Positions 31,586 through 43,049 of a stretch of DNA of 64,000 nucleotides are shown here, piece by piece. Position 1 is the stretch's first letter, and the number at the start of each line of letters is the position of its first letter. The DNA is from Oscarella lobularis (taxonomy: Eukaryota; Porifera; Homoscleromorpha; Homosclerophorida; Oscarellidae): positions 2,666,001 through 2,730,000 of the forward strand of contig NC_089180.1 in assembly GCF_947507565.1 (NCBI RefSeq), given 5' to 3'. The notes beneath the pieces were generated by a model. The model made no database searches and was not told where the DNA came from. It was given only the letters and a program-made list of their open reading frames with translations. The position numbers were made by a program, and so were the translations under genes.

Positions 31586-32577
31586 CAGCAGAAAACATAT
31601 TGAGTACCTACAAAAGAAAACACATTGAGTACCTTAAACAGAAAATACATTCAGTACCTACAACAGAAAAAACATTGAGTACCTACAACAGAAAACATAT
31701 TGAGTACATAAAACAGAAAAAATATTGAGTACGTACAACAGAAAACACATTGAGCACCTACAACAGAAAAAAAATTGAGTACCTACAACAGAAAACACAT
31801 TGAGCACCTACAACAGAAAACACATTGAGTACCTACAACAGAAAACACATTGAGTACCTTCAACAGAAAACATATTGAGTACCTACAACAGAAAACACAT
31901 CGAGTGCCTTCAGCAAAAAACATATTGAGTACCTTCAACAGAAAACATATTGAGTACCTTCAACAGATAACATATTGAGTACCTACAACAGAAAGCACAT
32001 TGAGTACCTACAACAGAAAACATATTGAGTAACTTCAAAAGAAAACACATTGAGTACCTACAACAGAAAACACATTGAGTACCTACAACAGAAAACACAT
32101 TCAGAAACTTCAACAGAAAACACATTGAGTACCTACAACAGAAAACACATTGAGTACCTTCAACAAAAACACATTCAGTACCTTCAAAAGAAAACACATT
32201 CAGTACCTTCAACAGAAAACGTATTGAGTACCTAAAACAGAAAACACATTGAGTACCTACAACAGAAAACACATTCAGTAACTTCAACAGAAAACACATT
32301 GAGTACCTACAACAGAAAACATATTGAGTACCTTCAACAGAAAACACATTGAGTACCTTTATCAGAAAACACATTGAGTACCTACAACAGAAAACTCATT
32401 GAGTAACTTCAACAGAAAACACCTTGAGTACCTAAAACAGAAACCACATTGAGTACCTTCAACAGAAAAAACATTCAGTACCTTCAACAGAAAACACATT
32501 TAGTACCTTCAAGAGAAAACATATTGAGTACCTACAACAGAAAACACATCGAGTACCTACAACAGAAAACTCATTAG
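31586..32577. repeat. 25-bp minisatellite, about 40 copies
   Basis: Unit AACAGAAAACACATTGAGTA + CCTAC with variants (CATTCAGT, ATATTGAGT, CTTCAACAG). Array length is about 990 bp. One strand is largely free of stops because the unit is A-rich and 25 mod 3 = 1, which creates a spurious 154-codon ORF on the minus strand. Confidence 0.97.
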
Positions 32578-34042
32578 AAACAACGTGTTTAGTCAAAACG
32601 GAGGCGGTTTCTATTATCAAGACCCTTACCTAGCGGACGAGAGTGTGATTTTTTCTGGAAACATGTTTGAAGAGAACGACGTTGGATCCGCCTGTTGAGC
32701 TGAGTGCGAAGACAAGGATCGCGTAATTGTAGAAGGAAACACGTTTGTTCGTAAACATGGGGAAGTCAATCATGTTGTTGTCTCCTAGCACAAACTTTAA
32801 TAGCGGAGTGCAAGTTCAGAACGTCGCCTTCGTCAGAAATAATACGTTGAAAAGTAACGTTGTTTACAATGGAACAATAGCCTCTAAAACGTTGCCCAAC
32901 TGCGTTCTTGAAGTGACAAAAAGTGTGAACGTAGAAGTCTATCACAACGTATTTGACAATCCAGGTTCTTCATATGATGTTGGCAGTGCAGTCGAAGGAA
33001 CGTCGTCCTTGGACAGAATCAATTTCACACTCAACTATTGGGGTACAGATAACGAACTGATTATTCAAAAGAGAATTTTTGATTTTGACTATTCGAGCTT
33101 CTTGGCTACAATCAAGTACTTTCCCTTTCTGCTGTCTGCAGACCCATCTGACGTGGCAGGATCAACATCCTAGAAAGTACCCACTCTTTGTTACTCCTTC
33201 TGGGGAAGTAGGAGGTCAATTGAGCGACTCTGTGACGTTGACAGCGGCTGGTTCTCCGTATCTGATCACGAGAGACATCACGATCCTTCCACCCGGCTCA
33301 CTTTCTATTGAAGCTGGCGTCGTCATTGAAGTCAAGGCGAATACAGGCATTTTGGTTGAAGGCAGCATGACGTCACTAGGAAGTTCAATCAGTCCTGTTA
33401 CATTTCGTCCACAATCGGTTCCGTCAGGACAACAAAATGATAGTGAATTTCGTATCGCAGATGGCTATTATTCTGGAGACGACGAATCTGGAACACTACA
33501 AGTCAATTTTCATCAATTTTGGCGGACAATTTGCCTACCATCTAATGTAAGCAAAGACTACACGTCTCTAAGAAAGCTTGCTGATTTAGCGTGTAAAAGG
33601 CTTGGCTACACCCGAGGCTCCGATTCTACCCGTACTTGGTTTCCGTCTTTGGGAACACCTATCATTACAAAATTCAGCTGTCCGGGGAATGCCACTGACA
33701 TTTCTCGCTGCACATTTAGTTCACAGAAGTATTCAGCATCAAGTCGTTGCCTCTCGATTTTTTATGTCCGCTGCTATGATATTGTATCTGTCAATGACAG
33801 ACAACTGGGGAGGATGGGCAGGAATTCGATTTTCTCCAACGTCAACCGTCTCCGTTTCAAGAAGCAGTCATGCATTGCCTTCGTCGGTGCTGCAGCATAT
33901 ATTGATACAAGGGGCTGGAAGATGGAGGACACGAAATGTTCCTTCCGTGCGAGCCATACTGAAGTCACCTACGTTCGTTAACGTGACTATCAAAGATTCT
34001 GCGTCAACTGCCTTATCTTTCGAGTACCTTCACGAAGAATAA
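32578..34042 (+). pseudogene. bark-beetle-like extracellular protein (beta-helix and SRCR), frame-broken
   Basis: Immediately after the minisatellite come parallel beta-helix turns (RNNVFSQNGGGFYY, VIFSGNMFEEND, VIVEGNTFV, FVRNNTLKSNVVYN, VEVYHNVFDNPG), then LSIEAGVVIEVKANTGILVEG. An SRCR-like domain follows (LADLACKRLGYTRGSDSTR, FSCPGNATDISRC), then WGGWAGIRFS and VNVTIKDSASTALSF. The alternation of right-handed beta-helix and SRCR is the layout of Drosophila bark beetle/anakonda, a septate/tricellular junction protein. Stops and frame changes near 32697, 32755, 33171 and 33790 break it into pieces. The assignment is by architecture. Confidence 0.65.
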
Positions 34043-34044
34043 TC

Positions 34045-34600
34045 CTATTGTACTTTTTTTTTCTTTTTTTAGGAGGGAGGTCTTTTAGGCGAGGGGATTC
34101 GGGAGAGTGTCAGATAAGTGCATTATATAGTCTTATATGTTATTTGGGCTTTGGTTGCTGTGTCTACGTAGGGGTGGATCAAATACGGAGGGTCGATACT
34201 ATTTAGGTGGTACAGATTTATTTTTAGTTTTGGAATTATTTCTAATTTTTTTTACTTTAGGGGAAACCCAACGGCTTATCGTTCGAGCTCGGCTCGCTGA
34301 GCCTGAGCCCGAGCGAGCAGCGTCGCGAGCCCGAGCAGTGCGCCCGTGTCGCCGTCGACGCGCCTGCCGCATTCGCCCGTCGCCTCGCGAAAGCATTCAG
34401 CTCAAACGCGAGGTATAGGCTAATTTAATTGAATTAAGTCGCGTAACGCGGAAATGACGAAGAAGGGAATCCCAAAACGACGTTCTTGTCTTCACTCTTC
34501 CCCCACCCCATGGGGCGATTTCGCTTTCTCCCGCACGTAACGTCACAAAAGCGACATATAAAACACCCTATGTGTTATTTTCGTTGTGTGTGTGGGTGTG
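34045..34600. other. intergenic; no confident gene
   Basis: It contains an Arg-rich pseudo-ORF over GC-rich sequence (34290-34410) and, near 34550, CGTAACGTCACAAAAGCGAC followed by ATATAAAA, a possible TATA box with a CRE-like half site. No transcript could be joined to it. Confidence 0.3.
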
Positions 34601-34606
34601 GTTTAC

Positions 34607-34871
34607 TTCTCCTCTTGACCCCCTCTCTCTTTCTTCCATAGTCCGTCCCTTTCCCTCCTTACTCGCTGTACTTACTCTCTTCCTTCTAATCGCGTCCCCC
34701 TAGGTAGAAAATATTAAAACTGAACACTTAAAAGAGAATCCATACCTCTTTCGATTACTCTCGACCCCCCTCCTCTCTTTCTTCGACTGTCCGTCCTTTC
34801 CTTCCCTGCTTGCCTCACTTTCTCTCTTCCTTCTAATCGTGTCCCCCTAGGTAAAAAACTGAACACTTAAG
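34607..34871. repeat. diverged direct repeat, two copies of about 120 bp
   Basis: Both copies (about 34607-34732 and 34753-34871) are pyrimidine-rich and share CTTCCTTCTAATCG-GTCCCCCTAGGTA and end with AACTGAACACTTAA. Divergence suggests an old duplication. Confidence 0.75.
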
Positions 34872-36142
34872 TTCGACGGCTGATGAGGGCGGGAAACGAC
34901 GAGTCGGCTGTTGCTGCTGCTGCGGGCGATCGTCTGTCGGCTGCGGAGTGGGACTCTTGCCGCGAGCTCGCGTGCCTTCGACCGATCGCGAATGCTGGTG
35001 ATAAGTTCTGATGCGGGGAGTTGTTTGTGGAGAAAGTGACGCCGGGATGGATCAACTGTCTGCAGCTTGGCCTTGACGTTTGTCAGAAGATAATGATTGT
35101 CGCGATCGGCTGTGACGGGCCTGTCAATCTTCACTCTCGGCCGCGGTCCTGTTGAAGGAAAGAAAAAGAATTAGATGTTAGCCACCTGGCGGCACGCTAC
35201 GCTCAAGTATATGTCCGTCCAAATTTTAGTTCGCGTGCGCCTAAACGTTTAATTGAGCGGAAGGACCGACCAGACAATCTGTGGTGATATCCTGAAAATC
35301 CAACGAAGCGCTTCGCAATTGAATTGGCTCTCTTTTCCCATCGCTTTAGAGAAGAGAACTTCAATCTGAATTTCCTTCAATTCGAGTTTTTCGTCCAGTA
35401 CGGCACGCTGGCCTTCCATTTCGCCCAGCTTGCGAAAGAGGTCTGTAAACTCTTCGTTCTTTTCTTTCAATTCGTTTTCCGCTTCTTCTAACTTCTCCGT
35501 TAGATTCAGCACTTGGTTTTCACTCAATTCAAGCTTCTTCTTCAATGGGTCGATCTCTTCATTTTTTTCCTTTTCGAGTAACTCAATCCGATTGATAAGA
35601 CTCTCCATTTTTTCGTTTAATTCGACATTCTCTTTTAGCACCTTTTCTGACATCTCAGAATTTCTCTTTTCCGCCTTCTCGTAAGCCAATTTCTCACTCG
35701 TCCACAATTTGCGATTGAACTCGTCTCCACGTGATACGCTATCCACAAACACAGCCGCTTCCTTATCATCAACTTCCTCATCTTCGTCATCAGAACTCGA
35801 ACTCGATGATGACGTAGGAGGTGGTGGCGAACTCTTCTCGTCATCATCATCATCGTTGGGAGTCTTTTCCACGGCAGCATCATCGGTATTTTGAGCCGGA
35901 GTCGCCAGACTTCCGCATGGGGAATTTCCCTCCACCAAGTCTTCGACTTGGAAAGTTTTCCCGACACTCCCCGCCTGAAACCGCTTGGTTTCAGAAGCGT
36001 CCGTTGTCCGACTCTCGTCGATTACTTCGTACGAAGACAGACTGTGGTCGGTCGAGGTCTCCTCGAAGGCAAACGGCTGGCTTGCCACGCGTGCTTTGCC
36101 ACCGAGAAGCCAGCTCCTTGTTTCCCAGCAACATCCGAACAC
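34860..36142 (-). CDS. coiled-coil protein with acidic Ser-rich linker
   Basis: The long exon 36142-35249 encodes a start region (MFGCCWETRSWLLGGKARVA), an acidic Ser/Asp run and then about 130 residues of heptad coiled coil (KVLKENVELNEKMESLINRI, LELSENQVLNLTEKLEEAEN, and more). After an intron a second exon (35134-about 34870) has PVTADRDNHYLLTNVKAKLQ and an Arg-rich end. The family is unrecognised. It has a general likeness to the coiled-coil gene at 41592-42870 in the same strand. Confidence 0.6.
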
Positions 36143-36229
36143 ATCATAAAGCTCTCCAAAACGCTAACCCCGCCACAATCGCTCAACGAAACCTTTATGA
36201 GAGAAAAATTGACGTGAAAGTTTTATTGG

Positions 36230-36912
36230 TTTCGCCACACAAGGAATACACAGAACAAGGGAACGGTACAAGTGAGTTCTCATGCAGCTGGACAAAGCTT
36301 CTGGCTGTTTTAGTTGTACCATAAATCAGTTTAACGAGAAAAAGGCCGTCATGCAGCGGAAAAGGATTGTCGTATTTGACTAGCATTTGCCTCTCTTCGC
36401 GCCTGTTTTCACCTCTTTCTTCACTGATATTAATTTGTCCTTGTTTTTTCGTTCTGGGCTCATCAACAATTAAGAAGAATAGTGAAAGGTAGTTGTTTTG
36501 AACAGGAATCCGAAACCAAAGCGTGCACCACTATGCTTGTATGTGTATAACGTATAGGGACGCCTTCCTTTGTATTTTGCACCACGATAATGACGTTCTT
36601 GACCATTTGTAGGCGCATGGTCAACTCGCCAGCAAATTTGAATTTTCGACTGAGAAAGAGGCGGCGACTGTCGTCCTTAGACATTTCAATTTCTGGCCAG
36701 TTGTCAATAGCCCAAAGAAACGACCAAGGCTCCTTTACCTTTATTTTTTGGTATGTCTCTAGAGATAGCACCTTTTCATCAGTCTCCTTTTGCCGCGTCA
36801 GAAGAAGTTGCATGTGTTTGTGGATGTCTTTCTGCATGTGCAGTGGCATCTCTTCTCGACGTCCCTGGGCCAACACAATTCTTCTATGACATGATACGAC
36901 AACTAGAAACAA
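36230..36912 (-). CDS. TRAF-like protein, MATH domain
   Basis: A coiled segment (MPLHMQKDIHKHMQLLLTRQ) precedes PWSFLWAIDNWPEI and FLSRKFKFAGELTMRLQM, the start of a TRAF/MATH beta-sandwich. After an intron come NNYLSLFFLIVDEPRTKKQG and DNPFPLHDGLFLVKLIYG, matching the later strands. TRAF-type MATH domains bind receptor tails in NF-kB-type signalling. RING/zinc-finger exons typical of TRAF E3 ligases are not in the window. A frame change lies at the exon junction near 36520. Confidence 0.6.
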
Positions 36913-36996
36913 CTTACCCCGAAATGAGCAGCCAAGCCTCGTATACTCACAGCTAATGAGAACTCTCGGACAGTCACCCGTTGTACCCTTAGAGCG

Positions 36997-38185
36997 ATGA
37001 CGCTTACACTTAACATGAATATTCAGCTATCGAATCTGTGTCAATTTTTACCTCAAGTATGGAAGAAAGATTTCATTGGAATTTTTTTCAATTTTTTTAT
37101 TTATAAGGACAAAGTTGTTGATTTTGCTAAAATGAATCCCCTGGTCGACCTTTTTCGCGCGACCGTGAAAGCAGTTCGTTTTTCGTATCCGTGACGACCA
37201 AAAATTATTTAATTATTTTTATAATTGAATTTTGACATTGGACACGAGGAATTGATTCAACGTCAGGAAGAACTTCACAATATGGAGGAGGGAGGCAAAG
37301 AAATGAAAGCGAGACAAGAACAATTGACACAACAGCAGGAATTGCATCGAGGCGACGTTCAAGGAGAGAAGACAACAAATCAGCAATCTCAAAGAACTCA
37401 AAAGGAAACGCGCCTACGTGGTAATTAATTAATTAAAATAATAAAATAGAATAAATAAAGAATGTATTCTGTGTCACGTGCTCTAGTATTACTATAGTCT
37501 TCGCGATGTGCACACGGCTGCGAAGGAACGTCTCTCTGTTGCTACGAGGCAATTGAAACAAGCCAAAGATGGGTTCAGGCCAATTCAACGAAAAATCACT
37601 GAAGCAACTGACAATGTTGATGCACACAAAATTTCTACTAGAGATTTGGTAATCGTCATCTGTGTTAGCTATATGAGGATATGTATCATGTAGCAATCCT
37701 TGTATAGTCTCACAAAGTGACAAAGGGTAGACAGGACGTATCCGGGAAATTGAGCACTTTACAATCTCTAGAACATGACGTAATAAAATTAATTAATTAA
37801 TTAATTAAATTTAATAATGTTGAATTCAGCTGGAAGAGCCCAAACAAACTTATGAGGATGCTCGTATCAAAGAGAAGAAGCGTATGGAAGAGTGAGTTCA
37901 TATCATATAACGTGTTTATTATCTATTTATTTTTATGTCTTAGTATCCGACACCTTGAGAGGGAAATACGGGCTCTCAAAGACAAACAAGAAGCTCTTCC
38001 GCCTTCCGAAGACGTCAGCGTAAAAAAACTAAAATCCCGGATATTGTATTACCACAATTTTTTAGGCACAAGCCAATGAACTTGCGCATAAAATTTCAAA
38101 GTGCAGCCGGGATATTAACAGAGTATCAACCGATAGGACCCGTATACGTCAGGAAAGCGATGAAAAGCTTGATCAAGAGGTAAGA
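36997..38185 (+). pseudogene. SMC5: SMC5 (SMC5/6 complex), N-terminal coiled-coil exons only
   Basis: Exons read: NIQLSNLCQFLPQ before GTATGG (about 37057), DKVVDFAKMNPLVDLF (after an AAG acceptor at about 37109), HEELIQRQEELHNMEE, LRDVHTAAKERLSVATRQLK, LEEPKQTYEDARIKEKKR, IRHLEREIRALKDKQEALPP and ANELAHKISKCSRDINRVST. QVNNLCQFLPQDKV-x-EFA is specific to SMC5, a ring-complex ATPase of recombination repair. The Walker A exon before and the hinge and Walker B after are not found, so only the middle of the gene is present between 36.99 and 38.19 kb. Confidence 0.75.
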
Positions 38186-38269
38186 AACATACATGACGTC
38201 ATCATTTATATTAATTCTTGTTTGTTTATATGTTTATTATTAATTATTTTTTAGATTGATAAGAGGAGA

Positions 38270-38930
38270 AAACGGCGTTGCTCTTGGAAAAAAACGTTTT
38301 TCTTTCACTTTTTAGGTCTACGACATTTTGCAGGAGGCGCTGTTCAGCGAGAGCTCATCCGACTTGGGTACGAAGGGGGGTCAACGTTGTTTCTCCACTA
38401 TGGATTGACTGTTGACTTGCTTCAGCGCTGATCTTGCGCGTTGGGATTTATTATTAGTGTATTTTTACTAATAGCAGGCTGTATATGCTGTACCAACTTA
38501 CATGTACTGGATGTCATAAGCGTTCTGGGGACGTTGGGAGATAGGCCCCTCTCCAGTAAGCCTGATTAATAGGAACATTCAGTGCAATTCTCACTGACTG
38601 AAAATAATGACGTCACATATGTGATGCCAACAGCTCACGCTGAAAGCAATGGGAGGCTGTCATTACTAGTCAAAGGGAAGTCGCTGCCTTCGTTAAGAAA
38701 AGACCTCTTTGTCAGAAGTTGACACAGAGAAGGAAGAAACTAAAGAAAATAGATATATAATTTTTTCAATTAATTATGTATGATCTTACAGCTATAACCG
38801 CTTCCGTTGACGGAGACGGATTCTTATTTCGACACAAATTAGAAAAAAGTCCACACAATTGTCCTTAGAAAGGTTACCTAATAAATATTATGTATGATCT
38901 CTATATGTAGTATTGACTCTGAATCATTAT
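38270..38930. other. no confident gene
   Basis: A possible short exon (VYDILQEALFSESSSDLG, to a stop near 38403) follows a TTTTTAG acceptor at about 38315. The rest is AT-rich with a GACGTCACATATGTGATG motif near 38610. No family recognised. Confidence 0.25.
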
Positions 38931-38936
38931 TATAGG

Positions 38937-39382
38937 CCTACGTCAATTGTTGAAGTAAGCAAGGCAATCAACGGCGGAATTACATTATGCTTAACAACAA
39001 AATCTCTCAAATGAGCTCCATCACCTAAACAACAAAAATAAATAGATAAATACGAAAATTAGCTATGGATATGTACCAGCAATATTCCCCAAGGCCCATA
39101 CAACTTCTCAGCGATGCTCATATTTGTCGGCACAGAGAGAAGTTGAATGAGAGCTGGCACGGCGCCAGAATCGACGACAGCGCAAGTGTGCTCGCTCACA
39201 GCAACATTCGTGAGTGCCCCATGCGGCTTCGTACTGAAGATTGTGAGAAAGGAGACGAATTTCGGTATAAATCCAGCATCAATTATTGCGTCAATAGGCG
39301 GATGACGTTCACGTGAGAGTAATTTTCTCGCTGTCTGGAGACCGTTTAGTTCTCTATATAGAAAACGAAGGCAAACGTCCAT
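38937..39382 (-). pseudogene. importin-alpha ARM-repeat exons (partial)
   Basis: Exon 39382-about 39075 reads ARKLLSRERHPPIDAIIDAG, FIPKFVSFLT, then GALTNVAVSEHT and VVDSGAVPALIQLLS. The following short exon (about 39024-38937) reads GDGAHLRDFVVKHNVIPPLI. These are armadillo repeats of importin-alpha, the nuclear-localisation-signal receptor. Between FLT and GALTN about 12-15 residues of a repeat are missing, and a 1-nt loss in the EQAVWALGNIAG-like motif shifts the frame (39085-39115). The importin-beta-binding N-terminus and the remaining repeats are absent. A 35-bp minisatellite starts right at the upstream exon edge. Confidence 0.75.
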
Positions 39383-39650
39383 CGTTCTCTATATAGAGGC
39401 AATCGTCCATCGTTCTCTATATAGAAAACGAAGGGAAACGTCCATCGTTCTCTATATAGAAAACGAAGGCAATCGTCTATCGTTCTCTATATAGAAAACG
39501 AAGACAATCGTCCATCGTTCTCTATGTAGAAAACGAAGGCAATTGTCCATCGTTCTCTATATAGAAAACGAAGGCAATCGTCCATCGTTCTCTATATAGA
39601 AAACGAAGACAATCGTCCCCGTCCATCGTTCTCTATATAGAAAACTAAGG
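39352..39650. repeat. 35-bp minisatellite, about 8 copies
   Basis: Unit GTTCTCTATATAGAAAACGA + AGGCAATCGTCCATC. The core TCTATATAGA is a perfect palindrome. It resembles the 47-bp arrays, which share GTTCnCTATAT and AACG. Confidence 0.95.
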
Positions 39651-39741
39651 CCCTTCTCCCTGATCTCCCGTATAAACACGGAAGGGCCGGGTACCACTGG
39701 TCTGCGACCACCCTGTTGTGGTCCTCTGAATCATCTCTGAA

Positions 39742-40405
39742 TCATCGGTAGCGTTTAAGAACAAGCAACGGCATGGATGTTGCGAACGGATCGCCCAGAC
39801 CCGCGACGACTTGCCCATTGCGAACCGCAGCCAGGTAAGATTTTATTGTGGCGTATCTTAACCCCTCTCTTGCCAGGGCTGCGCAAAACAGCGAGAGCAC
39901 GCGCTCCGAGGCTTGCAGACCCTGCAAACCTAGCTGCTCGCAAAAACGTTCGAACCGGCGTAGTCCAGAGGCGTAAGATCTCCGCGTGGAGTCCGCGACA
40001 CCTTGCGCAGTGTATCGTGAAAGAGCTCCCTCCACCGCGGCTCGTTCCAAGGCAATCCCGGCGGCGTCACCAGCTCCAGCAGCGTCCCTGGGATCGGCGT
40101 CGGCGCGGCGGCCGGCTGCGGAAAAGACGTCCTCAGCGTGGCGGGAGAAACGTTGCGCGAGAGCCCGTCCGCGAGGGTGTTCTGTTCTCCCGGGATATGT
40201 TCTCCATGCGAACCCGAAGTGCGCCGCAAAGAACTGAAGCGTACGCAGGAGCGGCATAAGCGCCGCGTCCCTGCTTGACCCCGACCGCACAGCCGCCACG
40301 ACCACCGTGTTGTCGCACTCAAGGAGAACCGACGCTCCCGACCAGCTCTCGCCCCACACCGCCGCCGCGAGTACGACCGGCAGAAGCTCTTTTGGTGCGA
40401 TCGGG
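39742..40405 (-). mobile_element. DIRS-type retroelement: RNase H end and N-terminal tyrosine recombinase
   Basis: On the minus strand VLLECDNTVVVAAVRSGSSR, LMPLLRTLQFFAAHFGF and, after a frame change, IPGEQNTLADGLSRN form the RNase H part of a DIRS-like pol. It runs into the core-binding domain of a tyrosine recombinase (ALSRYTAQGVADSTRRSYAS, GLRRFERFCEQLGL, YATIKSYLAAVRNGQ). The catalytic recombinase half is missing here but a matching half occurs at 2690-3065. Base composition is clearly more GC-rich than the surroundings. The element is bounded on both sides by minisatellites. Confidence 0.8.
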
Positions 40406-40424
40406 AGGGGAGCCCACGAATCTT

Positions 40425-41445
40425 TGATTTTTAGAGTGTCCCCTATATTAGAGAACGTAGTCCCTAATCTTTGATTTTAGAGGGTTCCCTATATTAGAGA
40501 ACGTAGTCCCTAATCTTTAATCTTTAGACGGTTCCCTATAATAGAGAACGTAGTCCCTAATCTTTGATTTTTAGAGGGTTCCCTATATTAGAGAACGTAG
40601 TCCCTAATCTTTAATCTTTAGACGGTTCCCTATATTAGAGAACGTAGTCCCTAATCTTTGCTTTTTAGAGGGTTCCCTATATTAGAGAACGTAGTCCCTA
40701 ATATTTAATCTTTAGACGGTTCCCTGTATTAGAGAACGTAGTCCCTAATCTTTGCTTTTTAGAGGGTTCCCTATATTAGAGAACGTAGTCCCTAATATTT
40801 AATCTTTAGACGGTTCCCTGTATTAGAGAACGTAGTCCCTAATCTTTAGACGGTTCCCTATATTAGAGAACGTAGTCCCTAATCTTTGATTTTTAGAGGG
40901 TTCCCTATATTCGAGAACGTAGTCCCTAATCTTTGATTTTTAGACGGTTCCCTATATTAGAGAACGTAGTCCCTAATCTTTGATTTTTAGACTGTTCCCT
41001 ATATTAGAGAACGTAGTCCCTAATCTTTGATTTGTAGAGGGTTTCCTGTATTAGAGAACGTAGTCCCTAATCTTTGATTTTTAGAGGGTTCACTATATTA
41101 GAGAACGTAGTCCCTAGTCTTTGATTTTTAGAGGGTTCCCTATACTAGAGAACGTAGTCCCTAATCTTTTATTTTTAGAGGGTTCCCTATATTAGAGAAC
41201 GTAGTCCCTAATCTTTTATTTTTAGACTGTTCCCTATATTAGAGAACGTAGTCCCTAATCTTTTATTTTTAGAGGGCTCCCTATATTAGAGAACGTAGTC
41301 CCTAATCTTTGATTTTCAGAGGGTTCCCTATATTAGAGAACGTAGTCCCTAATCTTTGATTTTTAGAGGGTTCCCTATATTAGAGAACATATTCCTTAAT
41401 CTTTGATTTTTAGAGGGTTCCCTATACTTGAAACGTAGTCCCTAA
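40425..41445. repeat. 47-bp minisatellite array I, about 21 copies
   Basis: Unit TTCCCTATATTAGAGAACGT + AGTCCCTAATC + TTTGATTTTTAGAGGG. A second subtype ends TTTAATCTTTAGACGG. From 40440 to about 40850 the two subtypes alternate, giving a 94-bp higher-order unit; later copies are mostly the first subtype. TTCCCTATATTAGAGAA is a near palindrome. Confidence 0.97.
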
Positions 41446-41591
41446 TCGCACATATGCCTTACACTATAAATTATCATCACAAACACCAGAAAGTATTCAT
41501 TAGGGTTCTCACTACAAGGAAACACTAAACCAATATCCGCGACCACTTCCTAATGAGTTTGCCGCCTTTCGCGCCGGGATCAATGTGACTT

Positions 41592-42870
41592 CTAGTCTTC
41601 CTCGCCGGCGAAAGGCCTTTTCCAGCCTCGCTTCCCCGACGTTTCCAGCCGAGGCGATATGTATTTGATGGTATGAAGCTCCTTCGGTATTCTACCGTTT
41701 GGCGGAAGATCAGGCCAGTGCACCGACATGGGGGTCTGTGCTTTAGCCGGGGTCGGATTTGACAATTTCAATGAGGAGTGTTTTGCTTTGGCTAGCAGAC
41801 GAAATCCATATGCATTTGAGTCCGCTTCTTGCGCATGTTTCTCAATATCATCATTAGCAACTCTAGGCTGAGCTTTGAGCTCGTTCACACTAGCATCTCC
41901 AGCCTCTTTCACTTTCAAACGTCGCAACTCCGCGCGACTTTCATCCAAAGCATCATTCTTCGCTTTCAAGATTGTTTCCGCTTTCTGTCTCTCGCCTGTT
42001 CACAACGCAAATATCATTGAAGAAAAACGCTCTATTTTAATGACTTACTTCGAAGTTGAGCGGTATGTCCCTTCAGCAATTCGGTAATGCGTATTTGGAA
42101 TTTCTCCGCCATCTCTCGTCTCGCCGTCTCATTTGTCTTGTCTTGGGCTTGAAGCTGGGAGATTTCCATCTTTTTCTCCACATTTTCCTTTATAAGCTTC
42201 TTTATAATCTCATTCTGTCGCGATTTCTCTGCTTCCGCCTTGGCCAACTTCTCTTCGACAGTACTTTGCACAAGTTGAGTCACAGTGCTCGACTTTTCAT
42301 TGAACATCTTCAACAAGTTGGAGTACTTCTTTTGCAATTCTGCCTCTTTGGCGCGCAATTGAGTGAATTCTTTTTGCTCTGCGTCACTCTTCTCTCTCAC
42401 GTCAGCAATCATTGATTCTAGTTCTGATATTTGACGATCCTTTGCTCTTTCCTTCTTTTCAAGAGCCTCAATTGTCTTCCTCTGGTTAGCTATGATACTC
42501 TCAAACGACTTTATCATTTTATCTTTGACGTGCAATTGAGCAGAAAATGATTCTTTTAGCTCATCTTCAGAGCTCTCCTTCTCCTTCCTAAAAGCGTCCA
42601 ACTTCTTCGTCAGATCAACAATCAATATCTCCTTCTCATCATCAGCTCCTGCATCACTTTGCTCCATCGCGCGACTGTTCTCTACCTCCATCTCCGAAGT
42701 CGACGTGTTGTCCTCCAATTCCACAATCAACGCTCTAAATTCATTGAGCAACGTCGACAGCGATTGCTCCTTGGCTAGCAAGTCGTCGACACTTTTTTCC
42801 TTTGCGGAGAGACTCGCGCTCAGAGCGACTTCTTTATCAGAAAATGCTTCCATCAGCTCTGTGTATTTTT
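41592..42870 (-). CDS. coiled-coil protein, two or more exons
   Basis: Exon about 42870-42053 has AEKYTELMEAFSDKEVALSA and then over 200 residues of coiled coil (KEILIVDLTKKLDAFRKEKE, KTIEALEKKERAKDRQISEL, LAKAEAEKSRQNEIIKKLIK). Exon about 41995-41592 continues (DESRAELRRLKVKE) and ends with a Pro/Lys-rich tail, KYISPRLETSGKRGWKRP, at a stop. The upstream exon would lie toward 42.95 kb. No family recognised. Confidence 0.6.
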
Positions 42871-43049
42871 CAGCTGCTGAGAAGAAAAACGTTTCGACGT
42901 AGCGAACTGAGGGAAAAGCGCATGCGTTCTTCGCTCTGCAGTTCCTATAGTGCTCGCGATAGTGAAAAGTAAGACGATTTGCTCCTTATTCTCTATCTAG
43001 CTACCGACGGTACGTATTTTTCCGAGTTTGTCTGCATAGTTCTGTACAA

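Noticed and set aside
31910-32374. 154-codon minus-strand ORF rich in Cys and Phe
   Set aside because: It is a by-product of the 25-bp minisatellite; the translated repeat follows the DNA period and has no start or splice context.
34137-34418. 94-codon ORF ending in Arg-rich sequence
   Set aside because: It is driven by GC-rich composition; no domain, no splice sites, and the opposite strand is equally open.
39352-41445. Regularly spaced repeats reminiscent of a CRISPR array
   Set aside because: Units are contiguous tandem copies with no unique spacers, in a eukaryotic genome; they are minisatellites.
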